Positions 1-7,951 of a stretch of 64,000 bases of DNA are shown here, piece after piece (the first letter of the stretch is position 1; every line of letters begins with the position of its first letter). Where the stretch lies: NCBI RefSeq assembly GCF_000212375.1, contig NC_015501.1, positions 2,046,001 to 2,110,000 of the forward strand. Direction: 5' to 3'. The notes below the pieces were generated by a model, which saw nothing but the letters and a program-made list of their open reading frames with translations, was not told the origin of the DNA and did no database searches. The DNA is from Porphyromonas asaccharolytica DSM 20707. Its GTDB lineage: Bacteria > Bacteroidota > Bacteroidia > Bacteroidales > Porphyromonadaceae. A program made the position numbers and the translations under genes.

Positions 1-1
1 C

Positions 2-694
2 TTCGACCTAGCCGACGGCTTCCCCTTGCTCACCACCAAGAAGCTACACCTGCGCAGCATCATTCACGAGCTACTATGGTTCCTCAAGGGCGATACCAAC
101 CTCCAGTACCTGCACGACAACAAAGTCTCTATCTGGGATGAGTGGGCCGACGAAACTGGCGACCTAGGCCCCATCTACGGGGCGCAGTGGAGACATTGGT
201 TCGACCCACACACGGGACAGACCATCGACCAGATGCAGCAAGCCCTCGACCTCATACGCCATCAGCCCGACAGCCGCCGCATCGTCGTCTCAGCGTGGAA
301 CGTTGCCGACCTACCCCTCATGCACCTCTCCCCCTGTCACTGCCTCATGCAGTACTACGTCGTGGGAAACAAGCTTGACCTGCAGCTCTACCAGCGCAGT
401 GCCGACATCTTCCTCGGGGTCCCCTTCAACATCGCCTCCTATGCCCTCCTCCTCATGATGACAGCGCAAGTCACGGGGCTACGTCCCGGACGCTTCATAC
501 ACACCCTCGGTGATGCGCATCTCTATAAGAACCATCTCGAGCAGGCACGCCTGCAGCTCACCCGCACGCCACGCCCGCTCCCCACGATGACCCTACGGGA
601 CCGTGGGCAGTCGCTCTTTGACTTCGTCTATGACGACTTCACGCTAACCGACTACAACCCCTACCCACACATCCCCGCCCCCGTCTCTATTTAG
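2..694 (+). CDS. thyA: Thymidylate synthase, 5' end outside window
   Basis: This is the C-terminal ~230 residues of thymidylate synthase, which makes dTMP from dUMP using methylene-tetrahydrofolate in the cytosol. The open frame already runs at base 2 ([14 protein letters not shown]), so roughly 33 N-terminal residues, judged from the 264-residue E. coli enzyme, lie upstream of the window. Family motifs are intact: [28 protein letters not shown], the catalytic cysteine in SPCHC, the [13 protein letters not shown] block and the DAHLYKNH motif. The C-terminus (PAPVSI) resembles the usual PxxPVAI end. It adds to the folate theme of the following pab genes. Identity is certain; only the start is missing. 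Confidence 0.97.
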   Translation, partial: FDLADGFPLLTTKKLHLRSIIHELLWFLKGDTNLQYLHDNKVSIWDEWADETGDLGPIYGAQWRHWFDPHTGQTIDQMQQALDLIRHQPDSRRIVVSAWNVADLPLMHLSPCHCLMQYYVVGNKLDLQLYQRSADIFLGVPFNIASYALLLMMTAQVTGLRPGRFIHTLGDAHLYKNHLEQARLQLTRTPRPLPTMTLRDRGQSLFDFVYDDFTLTDYNPYPHIPAPVSI

Positions 695-774
695 CTTTTC
701 ACCAGAACGAAAACGAACGGACGAGTAGCGATCTGTAGGGAGTCGGCTACTCTAATCACGACACCCTTCACCTA

Positions 775-804
775 TTGTTAATTCAAGGGAAATAACTACC
801 TTTG
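775..804 (+). promoter_or_regulatory. Bacteroidetes-type promoter for the Big2 lipoprotein gene
   Basis: TTG at 775-777, a 19-bp spacer and TACCTTTG at 797-804 match the Bacteroidetes consensus. The start codon at 880 would follow a leader of about 70 nt. Confidence 0.7.
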
Positions 805-879
805 CACTGAGAACCTGAAGTCACGGGATCTATTCACGTGTAGTAAGCACTCACTAATAACCAACACAACAAATACTAT

Positions 880-1843
880 ATGACAAAAAAAAATCTTACT
901 AGCGCTCACCGCGCTCGTAGCTCTTACACTGAGCTTCTCGTCTTGTAAGAAGGACGACAATGGTAATGGCAAAAACCCCAAAACTGATGTCAAGCTCCGA
1001 GTTGAGCCCAAGGAAGTAAAGGTTATGGTCGGCAAGACAGCTCAGCTCACCGTAACCGTTGAGCCAGCAGACACAAAGTACACCTTCGAGTCCGCTAATG
1101 CAGACATCGCTACTGTTAGCGATAAGGGTGTCATCACGGGTGTCAAGATCGGCAAGACCGTTATCTCCGTCAAGGCTGGCAATGTTACCAAGACCGCTGA
1201 TGTCGAGGTCATCGAGGCAGGCACTATGGACGAGAGTCGCTATGCAGGCAAGGATAATGCAAGTGAATTTATCGCTCCATTCTATATTGCAGAGCAGCCA
1301 AAGATTGAGGAGCAAATTGATCTTATAAAAGTAGCTAATGAGGCAAAGGGGTGGCAATTCAAGGAGGTTGCTACATTCGAAAAGGGTGATAAAGCTGCTG
1401 TTTTTATGGCTCCCAACGATGGCAATAAGTATACCGACAAGCGATTCGGCAGTCAATTAAGCTACTTTTTCATCCCAGGGAAAAAAGAAGAGTCTTTCAT
1501 GGCTTTCTTCTCCAAGACCTTCTCAGAGAAGGATCCTGTAGCTGCAGCTGTTGACGGTGATGCAGAGATGAAGGAGTCTCTCGAGAGTGTTCTCACGCTC
1601 TATGGATTTTCTGACAACATAGGCTCTACTAAGCTGGACAACGGAAAGCCCGTTTTTGTTGGAGTTAACACAAAGCAGTTCCCAGAAGGTCCTTACCAAG
1701 CTGTTCTATTTAGCAATAAGGGTAAGTCTGGTTACTCTATAGTTATTATGATCAAGTTAATAGAGTCAGATCAACAGTCTGCTCAGAGTGTGACTCTAAA
1801 TCTAAACAAGATCTCTTCTCTCGAGAAGCTATCTAACCGTTAA
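880..1843 (+). CDS. Big2-domain lipoprotein, start codon out of frame at an A9 tract
   Basis: A paralogue of the lipoproteins at 34338 and 36665. Bases 893-946 encode a typical lipoprotein signal peptide ending LSFSSC, then a linker, one bacterial Ig-like (Big2) domain to about base 1215, and a C-terminal domain of unknown function. The only plausible start, ATG at 880-882, is followed by ACA and a run of nine A (885-893). With nine A the ATG frame stops after 22 codons, whereas eight or eleven would join it to the lipoprotein frame. TGA at 881 closes the lipoprotein frame upstream and its next ATG is 1025, inside the Big2 domain. So the gene is off as read, or depends on slippage, or the base count is wrong. 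If repaired the product would be ~320 residues. Confidence 0.75.
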
Positions 1844-1923
1844 GGTACACTAGCGAGATGTATCCCCTCCCATACGCTATCAGTATGAACTAGGGATACA
1901 AACAGCTAGACAATCATAAGATT

Positions 1924-1970
1924 CCTCCGACCTCTCATGTTACGGCATAGAGGTCGGAGGACTTTTTTTG
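1924..1970 (+). terminator. Rho-independent terminator after the lipoprotein gene
   Basis: CCTCCGACCTCT (1924-1935) pairs perfectly with AGAGGTCGGAGG (1949-1960), followed by a run of seven T. The rest of 1971-2150 shows nothing I can name. Confidence 0.85.
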
Positions 1971-2153
1971 AGAGATTGTCTTACAGAGAGCTCCTCACTG
2001 AAGACTCGTAGTCTAGTTCCTACTCATTGGTTTATCTGTTGGGCTATCCTACGGATCGCTACTTATCACAAGAGGGAGCGACACATATTGTCCTCGTAAG
2101 ATGTACGGCGTTGAAATTCTCAGCGGGATAGTGACTGGTAAAGATATTTTTTG

Positions 2154-2161
2154 TACCTTTG
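2154..2161 (+). promoter_or_regulatory. -7 box of the rpmH promoter
   Basis: TACCTTTG fits the Bacteroidetes -7 consensus and lies 71 bp before rpmH. I see no clear -33 TTG at the expected distance. Confidence 0.5.
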
Positions 2162-2232
2162 CCAACCGAAGCCTTTACTCATACGAGTGAGTTCTTCACC
2201 ATAGTAATCATAAGCATCAGAGACATACCGAT

Positions 2233-2379
2233 ATGAAGCGTACATTCCAACCATCAAACCGCAAGAGAAAGAACAAGCACGGATTTAGAGCTCGTATGGC
2301 GACTGCATCAGGTCGCAAGGTACTAGCTATGCGTCGCGCCAAGGGTCGCAGCAAGCTATCCGTATCTGACGAGTACTAG
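2233..2379 (+). CDS. rpmH: 50S ribosomal protein L34
   Basis: A 48-residue, very basic protein starting [19 protein letters not shown] and ending VSDEY. The N-terminal half is the L34 signature and the [12 protein letters not shown] segment is also typical. L34 is a structural protein of the large ribosomal subunit. The gene has its own -7 box and a strong downstream hairpin, so it looks monocistronic. The dnaA/rnpA neighbours seen beside rpmH in many other phyla are absent here. The final DEY tail is somewhat longer than the E. coli protein. Confidence 0.97.
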   Translation: MKRTFQPSNRKRKNKHGFRARMATASGRKVLAMRRAKGRSKLSVSDEY

Positions 2380-2453
2380 TATCCTGTCGCACCCCTTTTT
2401 TAATCCATAAGGTTGCATGCTCTAGATAGCCCCGCTATCTAGCGTATGTGCAG

Positions 2454-2501
2454 GCTCACATCTAGAGTACACATTGCGCTCTAGGTGTGAGCTTGTTTTT
2501 T
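2454..2501 (+). terminator. Rho-independent terminator after rpmH
   Basis: GCTCACATCTAGAG (2454-2467) pairs with CTCTAGGTGTGAGC (2479-2492) with one G-U type mismatch, followed by TTGTTTTTT. It could also serve the leftward pab genes in part. Confidence 0.8.
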
Positions 2502-2556
2502 GTCGAGAACGGGCATGCACGCCCACGACTCCTGTAAGGACGCACGGCTCTAACCG

Positions 2557-3162
2557 CTAATATCTAACCTCTAATTCAATACGCTCCGACCACGGCATCA
2601 TGGCGTTGATGAGCGCGATGCGATCGTAGGTGGATAGTTCGGCGAGCGGTATGTCGCGAGGTATCAGTACGCCCTCAGCAATCAGATGAGCGCGCTGCAC
2701 CCCCTCGAGGAGTGGCACACGAGGTGTGTACCAGCGGTTTCCTCGGCGCAAAGCGATATTCGTGTAGGAGCTGTCCGTGAGCAAGCCTTCCTCATTAACG
2801 ATTACTATATCATCCGCCTCACCACGCAACTCCAGTAGTGCTTGCAAGGCTTCCCGGTCGGCCCACTTGAGGTGGTAGTCCAGCGCCGGCGCAGCGACAG
2901 CTCTCAGCGATCCGATCGTACGACGATGATAAGGAGCGTAGCCCACTTCCAGGGGTTCAGCATCGTATAGGAGACGGCACTTGACCACCCCCACGAGCGA
3001 TGCTGGACAAGGGTGCTGCGCCAGATAGTCCGCCAGTCGCCAGCGAGGCGTGACGCCATACGCAGCGAGCGACCTGTTGATACGCTCTTGGTGTAGTGGC
3101 AACAGCTCAGGCTCGCCATCTACGTAGCGGATGCTCTCTAGTAATAATGGGACTCGACTCAT
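2557..3162 (-). CDS. pabC: Aminotransferase class IV, probable 4-amino-4-deoxychorismate lyase
   Basis: A 201-residue PLP-dependent fold-type IV protein, probably the lyase that turns aminodeoxychorismate into p-aminobenzoate for folate synthesis. The likely PLP lysine is K99 in YHLKWADRE, followed by the NEEGLLTDSSYTNI block. It is shorter than the ~270-residue E. coli PabC. I chose the ATG at 3162, not the upstream in-frame ATG, because it overlaps the pabB stop as ATGA (translational coupling) and begins directly with the conserved LLLESIRY segment. Branched-chain aminotransferase activity cannot be excluded from the fold alone, but coupling to pabB makes the PabC role likely. The gene ends within a degenerate copy of the TCTAACC heptamer repeat. 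Confidence 0.88.
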   Translation of the reverse strand: MSRVPLLLESIRYVDGEPELLPLHQERINRSLAAYGVTPRWRLADYLAQHPCPASLVGVVKCRLLYDAEPLEVGYAPYHRRTIGSLRAVAAPALDYHLKWADREALQALLELRGEADDIVIVNEEGLLTDSSYTNIALRRGNRWYTPRVPLLEGVQRAHLIAEGVLIPRDIPLAELSTYDRIALINAMMPWSERIELEVRY

Positions 3163-4127
3163 ACGAATGGTAGATAAACCTTTTGACACACCTCCCGATA
3201 CTCCTCCGCACATTGACTATTGATCGTGATCCCGCCACCGCTACGGTAGCGCAGCGCACCATCGGCCCCCTGCTCTATGAATCGTATCATCACGCCACTA
3301 TCTAGCGTCTCACCATCGAAATATCCACAGATGCCCGTGTAAAAGCCTCGCGGCTCCCCTTCAGCCGCAGCGATAGCCCGTACGGTCGCCTCCTTAGGCG
3401 CCCCGCTAATAGAGCCCGCCGGGAGCAGTTCGCTTAGGATACTCCCGAGATGAGCGCGCCAATCAGGATCAAGCTGCCCAACGATCTCCGAGCTCACCTG
3501 TAGCAAGTGTCCACGACTAGTAACCAGTTCATCGATATACCTAAAGCGTCTCACCTCGACATGGTGACTCACACGGCTCAAGTCGTTGCGTATCAAGTCG
3601 GTAATCGTGTAGTGCTCGGCCGTCTCCTTATAGTCGCTGAGAATGGTCGCAGCAGCATCGGGCAGGGTCGCATCTATCGTCCCCTTCATCGGGTAGCAGC
3701 TGATCTCACGCCCCACGATGCGCACGAAGGTCTCAGGCGAAAAGCAAACGAACCGTCCCGGCAGATAGCACTTATAGCGTGCCTGCGAACGAAGGAAGAC
3801 CTCCTCCAGCGAGATGTTTAGCTCTATGGGGGTCGCCACCGTCAGATTCGCCAAAAAGCTGTCGCCTCGCTCCAGTGCATGACGGATCACAGCAAAACGC
3901 TCCGCATACGCCTCCTCGCTGATCGGTGTGGCGTGTAGCACGGCAGGCGTGTCGCTCACAGAGTGTGCCAAGAGATTGGTTACACCCCCGATATCGAAGA
4001 GCAGCTCTTGCTGCGCCAGAGGATCTTCGAGGAGGATCAGTTCACTCATCTCGTAATCTAGGCAGAAGACAAAGGGCTTGCCCTGCCCTCCCAGTTCGTT
4101 GAGCCTATCAATCATCGATTGCTTCAT
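3159..4127 (-). CDS. pabB: Aminodeoxychorismate synthase component I
   Basis: A 322-residue chorismate-binding enzyme of the TrpE/PabB family, the short Bacteroidetes form lacking most of the N-terminal TrpE-like region. With the PabA glutaminase it aminates chorismate to aminodeoxychorismate. The PMKGT motif, whose lysine is characteristic of PabB and differs from the alanine of TrpE-type enzymes, and the C-terminal GSISGAPK...GFYTGICGYF block are present. The start at 4127 (MKQSMIDRL) is preferred over the ATG at 4163, which adds a non-conserved leader. It is transcribed away from pabA, with pabC coupled behind it. Confidence 0.93.
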   Translation of the reverse strand: MKQSMIDRLNELGGQGKPFVFCLDYEMSELILLEDPLAQQELLFDIGGVTNLLAHSVSDTPAVLHATPISEEAYAERFAVIRHALERGDSFLANLTVATPIELNISLEEVFLRSQARYKCYLPGRFVCFSPETFVRIVGREISCYPMKGTIDATLPDAAATILSDYKETAEHYTITDLIRNDLSRVSHHVEVRRFRYIDELVTSRGHLLQVSSEIVGQLDPDWRAHLGSILSELLPAGSISGAPKEATVRAIAAAEGEPRGFYTGICGYFDGETLDSGVMIRFIEQGADGALRYRSGGGITINSQCAEEYREVCQKVYLPFV

Positions 4128-4166
4128 ATCATTCACTCTTTCTGCATTATGTATCCGCTCCACGAG

Positions 4167-4284
4167 ACGAGTAACCCTTTGTAGGGACGCACGGCTCGTG
4201 CGTCCGTCCCCGTTAAAACCCTAACGCTATAACACTTGATACAACGGACGCACAGACCGTGCGTCCCTACAAATCGTTACTCGT
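4167..4284. repeat. MITE-like inverted repeat, 41-bp arms
   Basis: The left arm (4167-4207) and right arm (4244-4284) are near-perfect reverse complements around a 36-bp centre. The arms contain GGGACGCACGG and ACTCGT. Partial copies of the arm end (TCCCTACAnATnGTTACTCG) occur at about 720-740 (minus) and 36479-36499 (plus). The element fills the divergent pabB/pabA spacer. No transposase is nearby. Confidence 0.8.
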
Positions 4285-4350
4285 CAAGTGCGTTTGGACA
4301 AATCATTACACGTCAGATGCGTTTGGACAAATCATTACTCGTCAAGTGTG
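4269..4350. repeat. 29-bp tandem repeat, about 2.8 copies
   Basis: Units begin at 4269, 4298 and 4327, each reading ACAAATCrTTACwCGTCArrTG then a short tail. The first unit overlaps the right arm of the preceding inverted repeat, so the array probably grew from the end of that element. It lies just upstream of pabA. Confidence 0.8.
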
Positions 4351-4399
4351 ACCACTTGCACCATTAGTATCTGCAAATATACTATCTTCGTGGCTTGTA

Positions 4400-4975
4400 A
4401 TGAAACATCTACTGATAGCCGACAATCACGACTCCTTTGTCTACAACCTCGTAGAGCTCCTGCGGCAGCTCGACGAGTGCACCTTGGAGATACACTATAC
4501 GGAGCAGATCACGCCTGCTATGGTCGCGCACTGTCACGGCATCCTACTCTCTCCAGGGCCTGGGATACCAAGTGAGCAGACACACCTGATGCAGCTCATA
4601 GACAGTTACCATACGGAGCTGCCGATGCTGGGCGTCTGCCTAGGACATCAAGCACTCGCCAGCTACTGCGGTGCCGAGCTAGCGCAGCTCCGAGCTCCCC
4701 TCCACGGGCATACAGACCGACTCATCATCGATCATCACGACGAACTGCTACGAGATATCCCCACAGGGAGCCGCATCGGGCGCTACCACTCGTGGGTCGT
4801 GCAGCCCGACAGCCTTCCCGACACGCTACAAGTCACAGCACACGCAGAGTCCGACGGCACCATCATGGCGCTACGTCATCGCAGCCTGCCGCTGTGGGGC
4901 GTGCAGTTTCACCCGGAGAGCTACATCTCCGACCACGGACGCCGCTACCTGCACAACTTCATCGCCCAGCTCTAG
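4400..4975 (+). CDS. pabA: Aminodeoxychorismate/anthranilate synthase component II (glutamine amidotransferase)
   Basis: A 191-residue class I glutamine amidotransferase that releases ammonia from glutamine for PabB. Motifs are complete: NHDSFVYNL at the N-terminus, LSPGPGIP for the oxyanion loop, the nucleophile in GVCLGHQ and the catalytic FHPES near the C-terminus. Because the neighbouring PabB is divergent and no trp genes are in the window, the p-aminobenzoate role is favoured, although such subunits often also serve TrpE. A weak -7 box, TATCTTCG at 4383-4390, would leave only a very short leader. Confidence 0.92.
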   Translation: MKHLLIADNHDSFVYNLVELLRQLDECTLEIHYTEQITPAMVAHCHGILLSPGPGIPSEQTHLMQLIDSYHTELPMLGVCLGHQALASYCGAELAQLRAPLHGHTDRLIIDHHDELLRDIPTGSRIGRYHSWVVQPDSLPDTLQVTAHAESDGTIMALRHRSLPLWGVQFHPESYISDHGRRYLHNFIAQL

Positions 4976-5006
4976 CGCACATCGTCCCCCGCCTTCCGTC
5001 CAAATC

Positions 5007-5101
5007 ACTTTTCGAAAAGCTACTTTCGCTCAAAAAAACACTTTTCGAAAAGCTACTTTTGTGCGAAAAGTCGCTTTTCCAAAAGTTATTTTGTACCTTA
5101 G
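5007..5101 (+). promoter_or_regulatory. Three 33-bp palindromic repeats abutting a promoter
   Basis: Three direct repeats with exact 33-bp spacing each carry a 12-bp palindrome: CTTTTCGAAAAG at 5008-5019 and 5041-5052, and CTTTTCCAAAAG at 5074-5085. The third ends 8 bp before a -7-like TACCTTAG (5094-5101) for the ATPase gene at 5132, so it covers the spacer/-33 region. The arrangement looks like an operator array, but no binding protein is shown by sequence. Confidence 0.65.
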
Positions 5102-5131
5102 CTCTGTACTTATCAATGACTCAACTAACGT

Positions 5132-6337
5132 ATGGAGCAGCAAGAGATACTTCCACTACTAGCCACCTATCATCGCCGACTGGCTCTGATAGAGACCCAC
5201 TTCGTGCGTGCTCTGCACGCCCAAATACACTGGGAGTCGAGGCTCATAGGGATACGGGGTACTCGTGGCGCTGGCAAGACGACACTCCTCTTGCAACACA
5301 TCAAGCAGCGCTTTAGCCACGTAGACGATGCGCTATGGATCTCCCTAGACAATATATGGTTCAAGACTCATAGTCTCACCGACCTTGTAGCCTATCTGTA
5401 TAATCATGGGCTGAGACATCTCTACATTGATGAGGTCCACAAGTACCCCGACTGGGCTATCATCCTCAAGAACCTCTACGACAGCTACCCCGATCTCAAC
5501 ATCGTATACACAGGCTCCTCGATGTTAGAGATAGACAACTCGCAGGTCGACCTCTCGCGCCGTCAATCGCTATACACGCTACCCGTGATGTCCTTTAGAG
5601 AGTATCTAGGACTCTATGGGCTGATTGATATGGAGGCACTCTCGCTCGAGGAGTTGCTCAGGGATCATGTCGCCATATCTATGGATATCGTCTCTCGCTG
5701 TAAGATTATCAAGGCGTTCAACGACTACTTGACGAGCGGGTGCTATCCCTTTAGCCTGGAGGCAGGTGAGGAGTACCTGCTCAAGCTGGCAGCGATCGCC
5801 ACCCTCGTCATCGAGAGTGACATGCCTGCTGTCGAAAACGTCTCCTATGCCACTGTCGAGAAGACCAAAAAGCTACTAGCCATCATAGCGCAAAGCGTAC
5901 CACTGGTACCCAATGTCAACAAACTAGGACAAGCTCTAGAGACCACTCGTGATAATTGCTTGAGGATGCTCTACACACTAGACAAGGCGCAGATTATCTC
6001 GCTCTTGACAAAAGAGGAGAAGAGCTACAAGCGCATCTCTTCTCCCGAAAAGATATACCTCGGCAACACCAATCTGATGGCTGCTCTAGGGGTGCCAGTC
6101 AATGTAGGGAACAAACGGGAGACCTTCTTCAACAACCAGCTCCAAGCAGTAGCCACTGTTACCTTGCCTCCGAAGGGAGACTTCCTCGTTGATGGTCGAT
6201 ACCTCTTCGAGGTGGGGGGCGCTAGCAAGACCTTTGAGCAGATCAAAGATACCCCCGACAGCTACCTCGCAGTAGACGACATAGAGATCGGTAGCGGCAA
6301 CCGGATCCCCTTATGGATGTTTGGGTTACTCTACTAA
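5132..6337 (+). CDS. AAA-family ATPase with nuclease-like C-terminus (DUF4143 type)
   Basis: A 401-residue cytosolic protein. Walker A is GTRGAGKT (43-50), Walker B is HLYIDE (about 96-101), and a sensor-like YTGSSMLE follows. The middle carries the PVMSFREYLGLYG segment common to AAA_14/DUF4143 ATPases. The C-terminus has DFLVDGRYLFEVGGASK, which resembles the D-x(n)-E-V-x-x-x-K pattern of restriction-like nuclease folds. The family is abundant in Bacteroidetes and its function is not established. It is related to the protein at 38373 and, like it, sits behind gene-specific palindromes. It appears monocistronic. Confidence 0.85.
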   Translation: MEQQEILPLLATYHRRLALIETHFVRALHAQIHWESRLIGIRGTRGAGKTTLLLQHIKQRFSHVDDALWISLDNIWFKTHSLTDLVAYLYNHGLRHLYIDEVHKYPDWAIILKNLYDSYPDLNIVYTGSSMLEIDNSQVDLSRRQSLYTLPVMSFREYLGLYGLIDMEALSLEELLRDHVAISMDIVSRCKIIKAFNDYLTSGCYPFSLEAGEEYLLKLAAIATLVIESDMPAVENVSYATVEKTKKLLAIIAQSVPLVPNVNKLGQALETTRDNCLRMLYTLDKAQIISLLTKEEKSYKRISSPEKIYLGNTNLMAALGVPVNVGNKRETFFNNQLQAVATVTLPPKGDFLVDGRYLFEVGGASKTFEQIKDTPDSYLAVDDIEIGSGNRIPLWMFGLLY

Positions 6338-6516
6338 TCAGCCATAGATCTCGCCTGTGGGCTGTTGGCTACTAGTGCTACTAGGAATACTGGTGCTACT
6401 AGAAAAATCTCTAACTTCTGACCTCCTAGCTTATAGATATCATTACTCGTCTCGCTTGGACACAGTTTGAGAGCGGTCTAGCGTCTGCGTATTCTAGTCA
6501 GACGAAAGTATGACAC

Positions 6517-6690
6517 GATAGCCACGTGGGAAATGTCAATTCTCCACGTGGCTATTTTTGATTCTCCACGTGGGCGCAAAACATTTCCTCCGAAGTTTCA
6601 TTTGATTCCTCCGAAGTTTCGTTTCGTCCCTACGTGGGGATTTTTTATTTTCCACGTGGATATTTGAAAATCCCTACGTGGGGATTTTCT
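6517..6690 (+). repeat. CACGTG element, copy 1
   Basis: Composite intergenic element: GATAGCCACGTGG, several further CCACGTGG or CTACGTGG boxes, two central CCTCCGAAGTTTC boxes about 20 bp apart, then more CACGTGG boxes. Five other copies are at 19955, 23817, 36089, 46301 and 52254. The rest of the 6338-7015 spacer holds a TAGTGCTACTAG-type short repeat (about 6366-6400), a degenerate TCTAACT heptamer and the extension listed next. Confidence 0.9.
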
Positions 6691-6691
6691 G

Positions 6692-6802
6692 ATCCCTCCC
6701 TTGGGATCTTTTCGTTCCTCCCTTGGGATCTTTTCATCCCGCCCTTGGGATTTTTTCGTTCCATGCCGGGTGGAATATTTTTGTCCCATGAGGATGGGAC
6801 GG
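6692..6802 (+). repeat. 22-bp tandem repeats and hairpin extending CACGTG copy 1
   Basis: Three tandem units of about 22 bp (CCTCCCTTGGGATCTTTTC and variants, 6692-6760) follow the element, then a short hairpin from GTCCCAT/ATGGGAC near 6783-6800. The other five copies lack this extension. Confidence 0.7.
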
Positions 6803-6951
6803 CATTTCCGGACTATTTGTCGTATTTCCACCCCCAATGTGTAACCCGCTATAGGAAGGCACGCACCTACAGAAGTCGTCTCGCTGGGATGCTACTCGTG
6901 AGATTTGCGAGATATAGGATAGCGCTCTGCGCTCCGCAGGGGCATTTTTGT

Positions 6952-6959
6952 TATCTTTG
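6952..6959 (+). promoter_or_regulatory. -7 box for DUF4286-ruvC
   Basis: TATCTTTG lies 56 bp before the DUF4286 start. No convincing -33 box is seen. Confidence 0.5.
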
Positions 6960-7015
6960 CATCATACCATGGGGTGGCTCTCGAGGGCTCCTCTATAGAT
7001 CAACGACAATATCCT

Positions 7016-7345
7016 ATGTATCGAGTCAACGTCTCTCTCTTTATCAAAGCTCAGGAGTATCAGCTCCTCGACAAATTCCTACGCACTACGCTGGTGCCAC
7101 AGCTCCGTGGTGATGAGGGCGTGGCGCAGGTGGATCTCCTGGAGGTGATGGCACAAGCCCCCGTCGTGGAGATGGCGCAGCCGATGGATGACATGGTCCT
7201 AGCTCTGCTCATCTCTCTAGAGCAGGAGCAAGATGTCGAGCACTACCTCTCTGAAGTACTGGGCGAGCGCCTGGAGCTACTGGGCAAGACCTTTGGCGAG
7301 CGCGTCCTATACCATGTCACCCCGATGAGACAGATCGCACTATGA
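7016..7345 (+). CDS. DUF4286 family protein
   Basis: A 109-residue cytosolic protein of the DUF4286 family, which is common in Bacteroidetes and has no assigned function. The family pattern is a short alpha/beta protein beginning YRVNVSLFI and ending with [15 protein letters not shown] chose the ATG at 7016 rather than 6974 because the conserved N-terminal strand starts there. It overlaps ruvC by four bases (ATGA), so the two are co-translated, which could mean a link to RuvC or simply operon packing. Confidence 0.85.
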   Translation: MYRVNVSLFIKAQEYQLLDKFLRTTLVPQLRGDEGVAQVDLLEVMAQAPVVEMAQPMDDMVLALLISLEQEQDVEHYLSEVLGERLELLGKTFGERVLYHVTPMRQIAL

Positions 7346-7920
7346 GCAAGTCACGTGGCGAGCGCATCCTGATAGGCATCGACCCCGGCACCATTGTGAT
7401 GGGCTACGGGTTGCTCTCTGTGCGGGGGCAGCATGCCGAAATGCTCACCATGGGGGTGATCGAGCTGAGCCGATACGAGGATCACTACACCCGTCTGGGG
7501 CGTATCTACAAGCGTGTGGCGGGGCTGATCGATGAGTTCCTACCTGATGAGATGGCTCTAGAGGCGCCTTTCTATGGCAAGAATGTGCAGTCGATGCTCA
7601 AGCTGGGACGGGCGCAGGGGGTCGCTATGGCGGCGGCCCTGAGCCGAGACATACCCATCGCGGAGTATGTGCCGATGCGTGTCAAGCAAGCGATCACCGG
7701 TACGGGTCAAGCTTCCAAAGAGCAGGTCGCGACAATGCTCCAGAGGGTGCTGCGCATTCCTGCCGAACTGATGCCGGAGAAGCTCGATGCGACCGACGGC
7801 TTGGCAGTAGCCTACTGCCACTTCCTGCAAACCTCTAATGCGGTGGCTACGTCCAACGAGAGTGCCAAGAGCTGGAAGGAATTTATCAAAGCCAACCCCA
7901 ACAAAGTGCACGGACTCTAA
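7342..7920 (+). CDS. ruvC: Holliday junction resolvase RuvC
   Basis: A 192-residue RNase H-fold endonuclease that cuts Holliday junctions after RuvAB branch migration. Acidic catalytic positions are visible: the first aspartate in LIGIDPG, the glutamate in ALEAPF, and the C-terminal DATDGLAVA cluster. The [10 protein letters not shown] segment is the family's DNA-binding loop. Length is slightly above the usual ~170 owing to a C-terminal tail. It is translationally coupled to the DUF4286 gene. Neither ruvA nor ruvB is in the window. Confidence 0.96.
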   Translation: MSKSRGERILIGIDPGTIVMGYGLLSVRGQHAEMLTMGVIELSRYEDHYTRLGRIYKRVAGLIDEFLPDEMALEAPFYGKNVQSMLKLGRAQGVAMAAALSRDIPIAEYVPMRVKQAITGTGQASKEQVATMLQRVLRIPAELMPEKLDATDGLAVAYCHFLQTSNAVATSNESAKSWKEFIKANPNKVHGL

Positions 7921-7951
7921 GCGAAACAGAATAACATCTATAACGGAACCT

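Noticed and set aside
899-1456. 185-codon minus-strand frame opposite the Big2 lipoprotein
   Set aside because: It is a shadow of the lipoprotein reading frame; the plus strand encodes a recognisable lipobox and Big2 domain.
3507-3821. 104-codon plus-strand frame opposite pabB
   Set aside because: Shadow frame of pabB, whose motifs are intact.
4269-4350. Possible CRISPR array (29-bp periodic repeat)
   Set aside because: Units are contiguous with no unique spacers and no cas genes are present; this is a plain tandem repeat.
5007-5092. 33-bp period repeats as a CRISPR-like array
   Set aside because: Only three units, each palindromic, adjoining a promoter and with no variable spacers.
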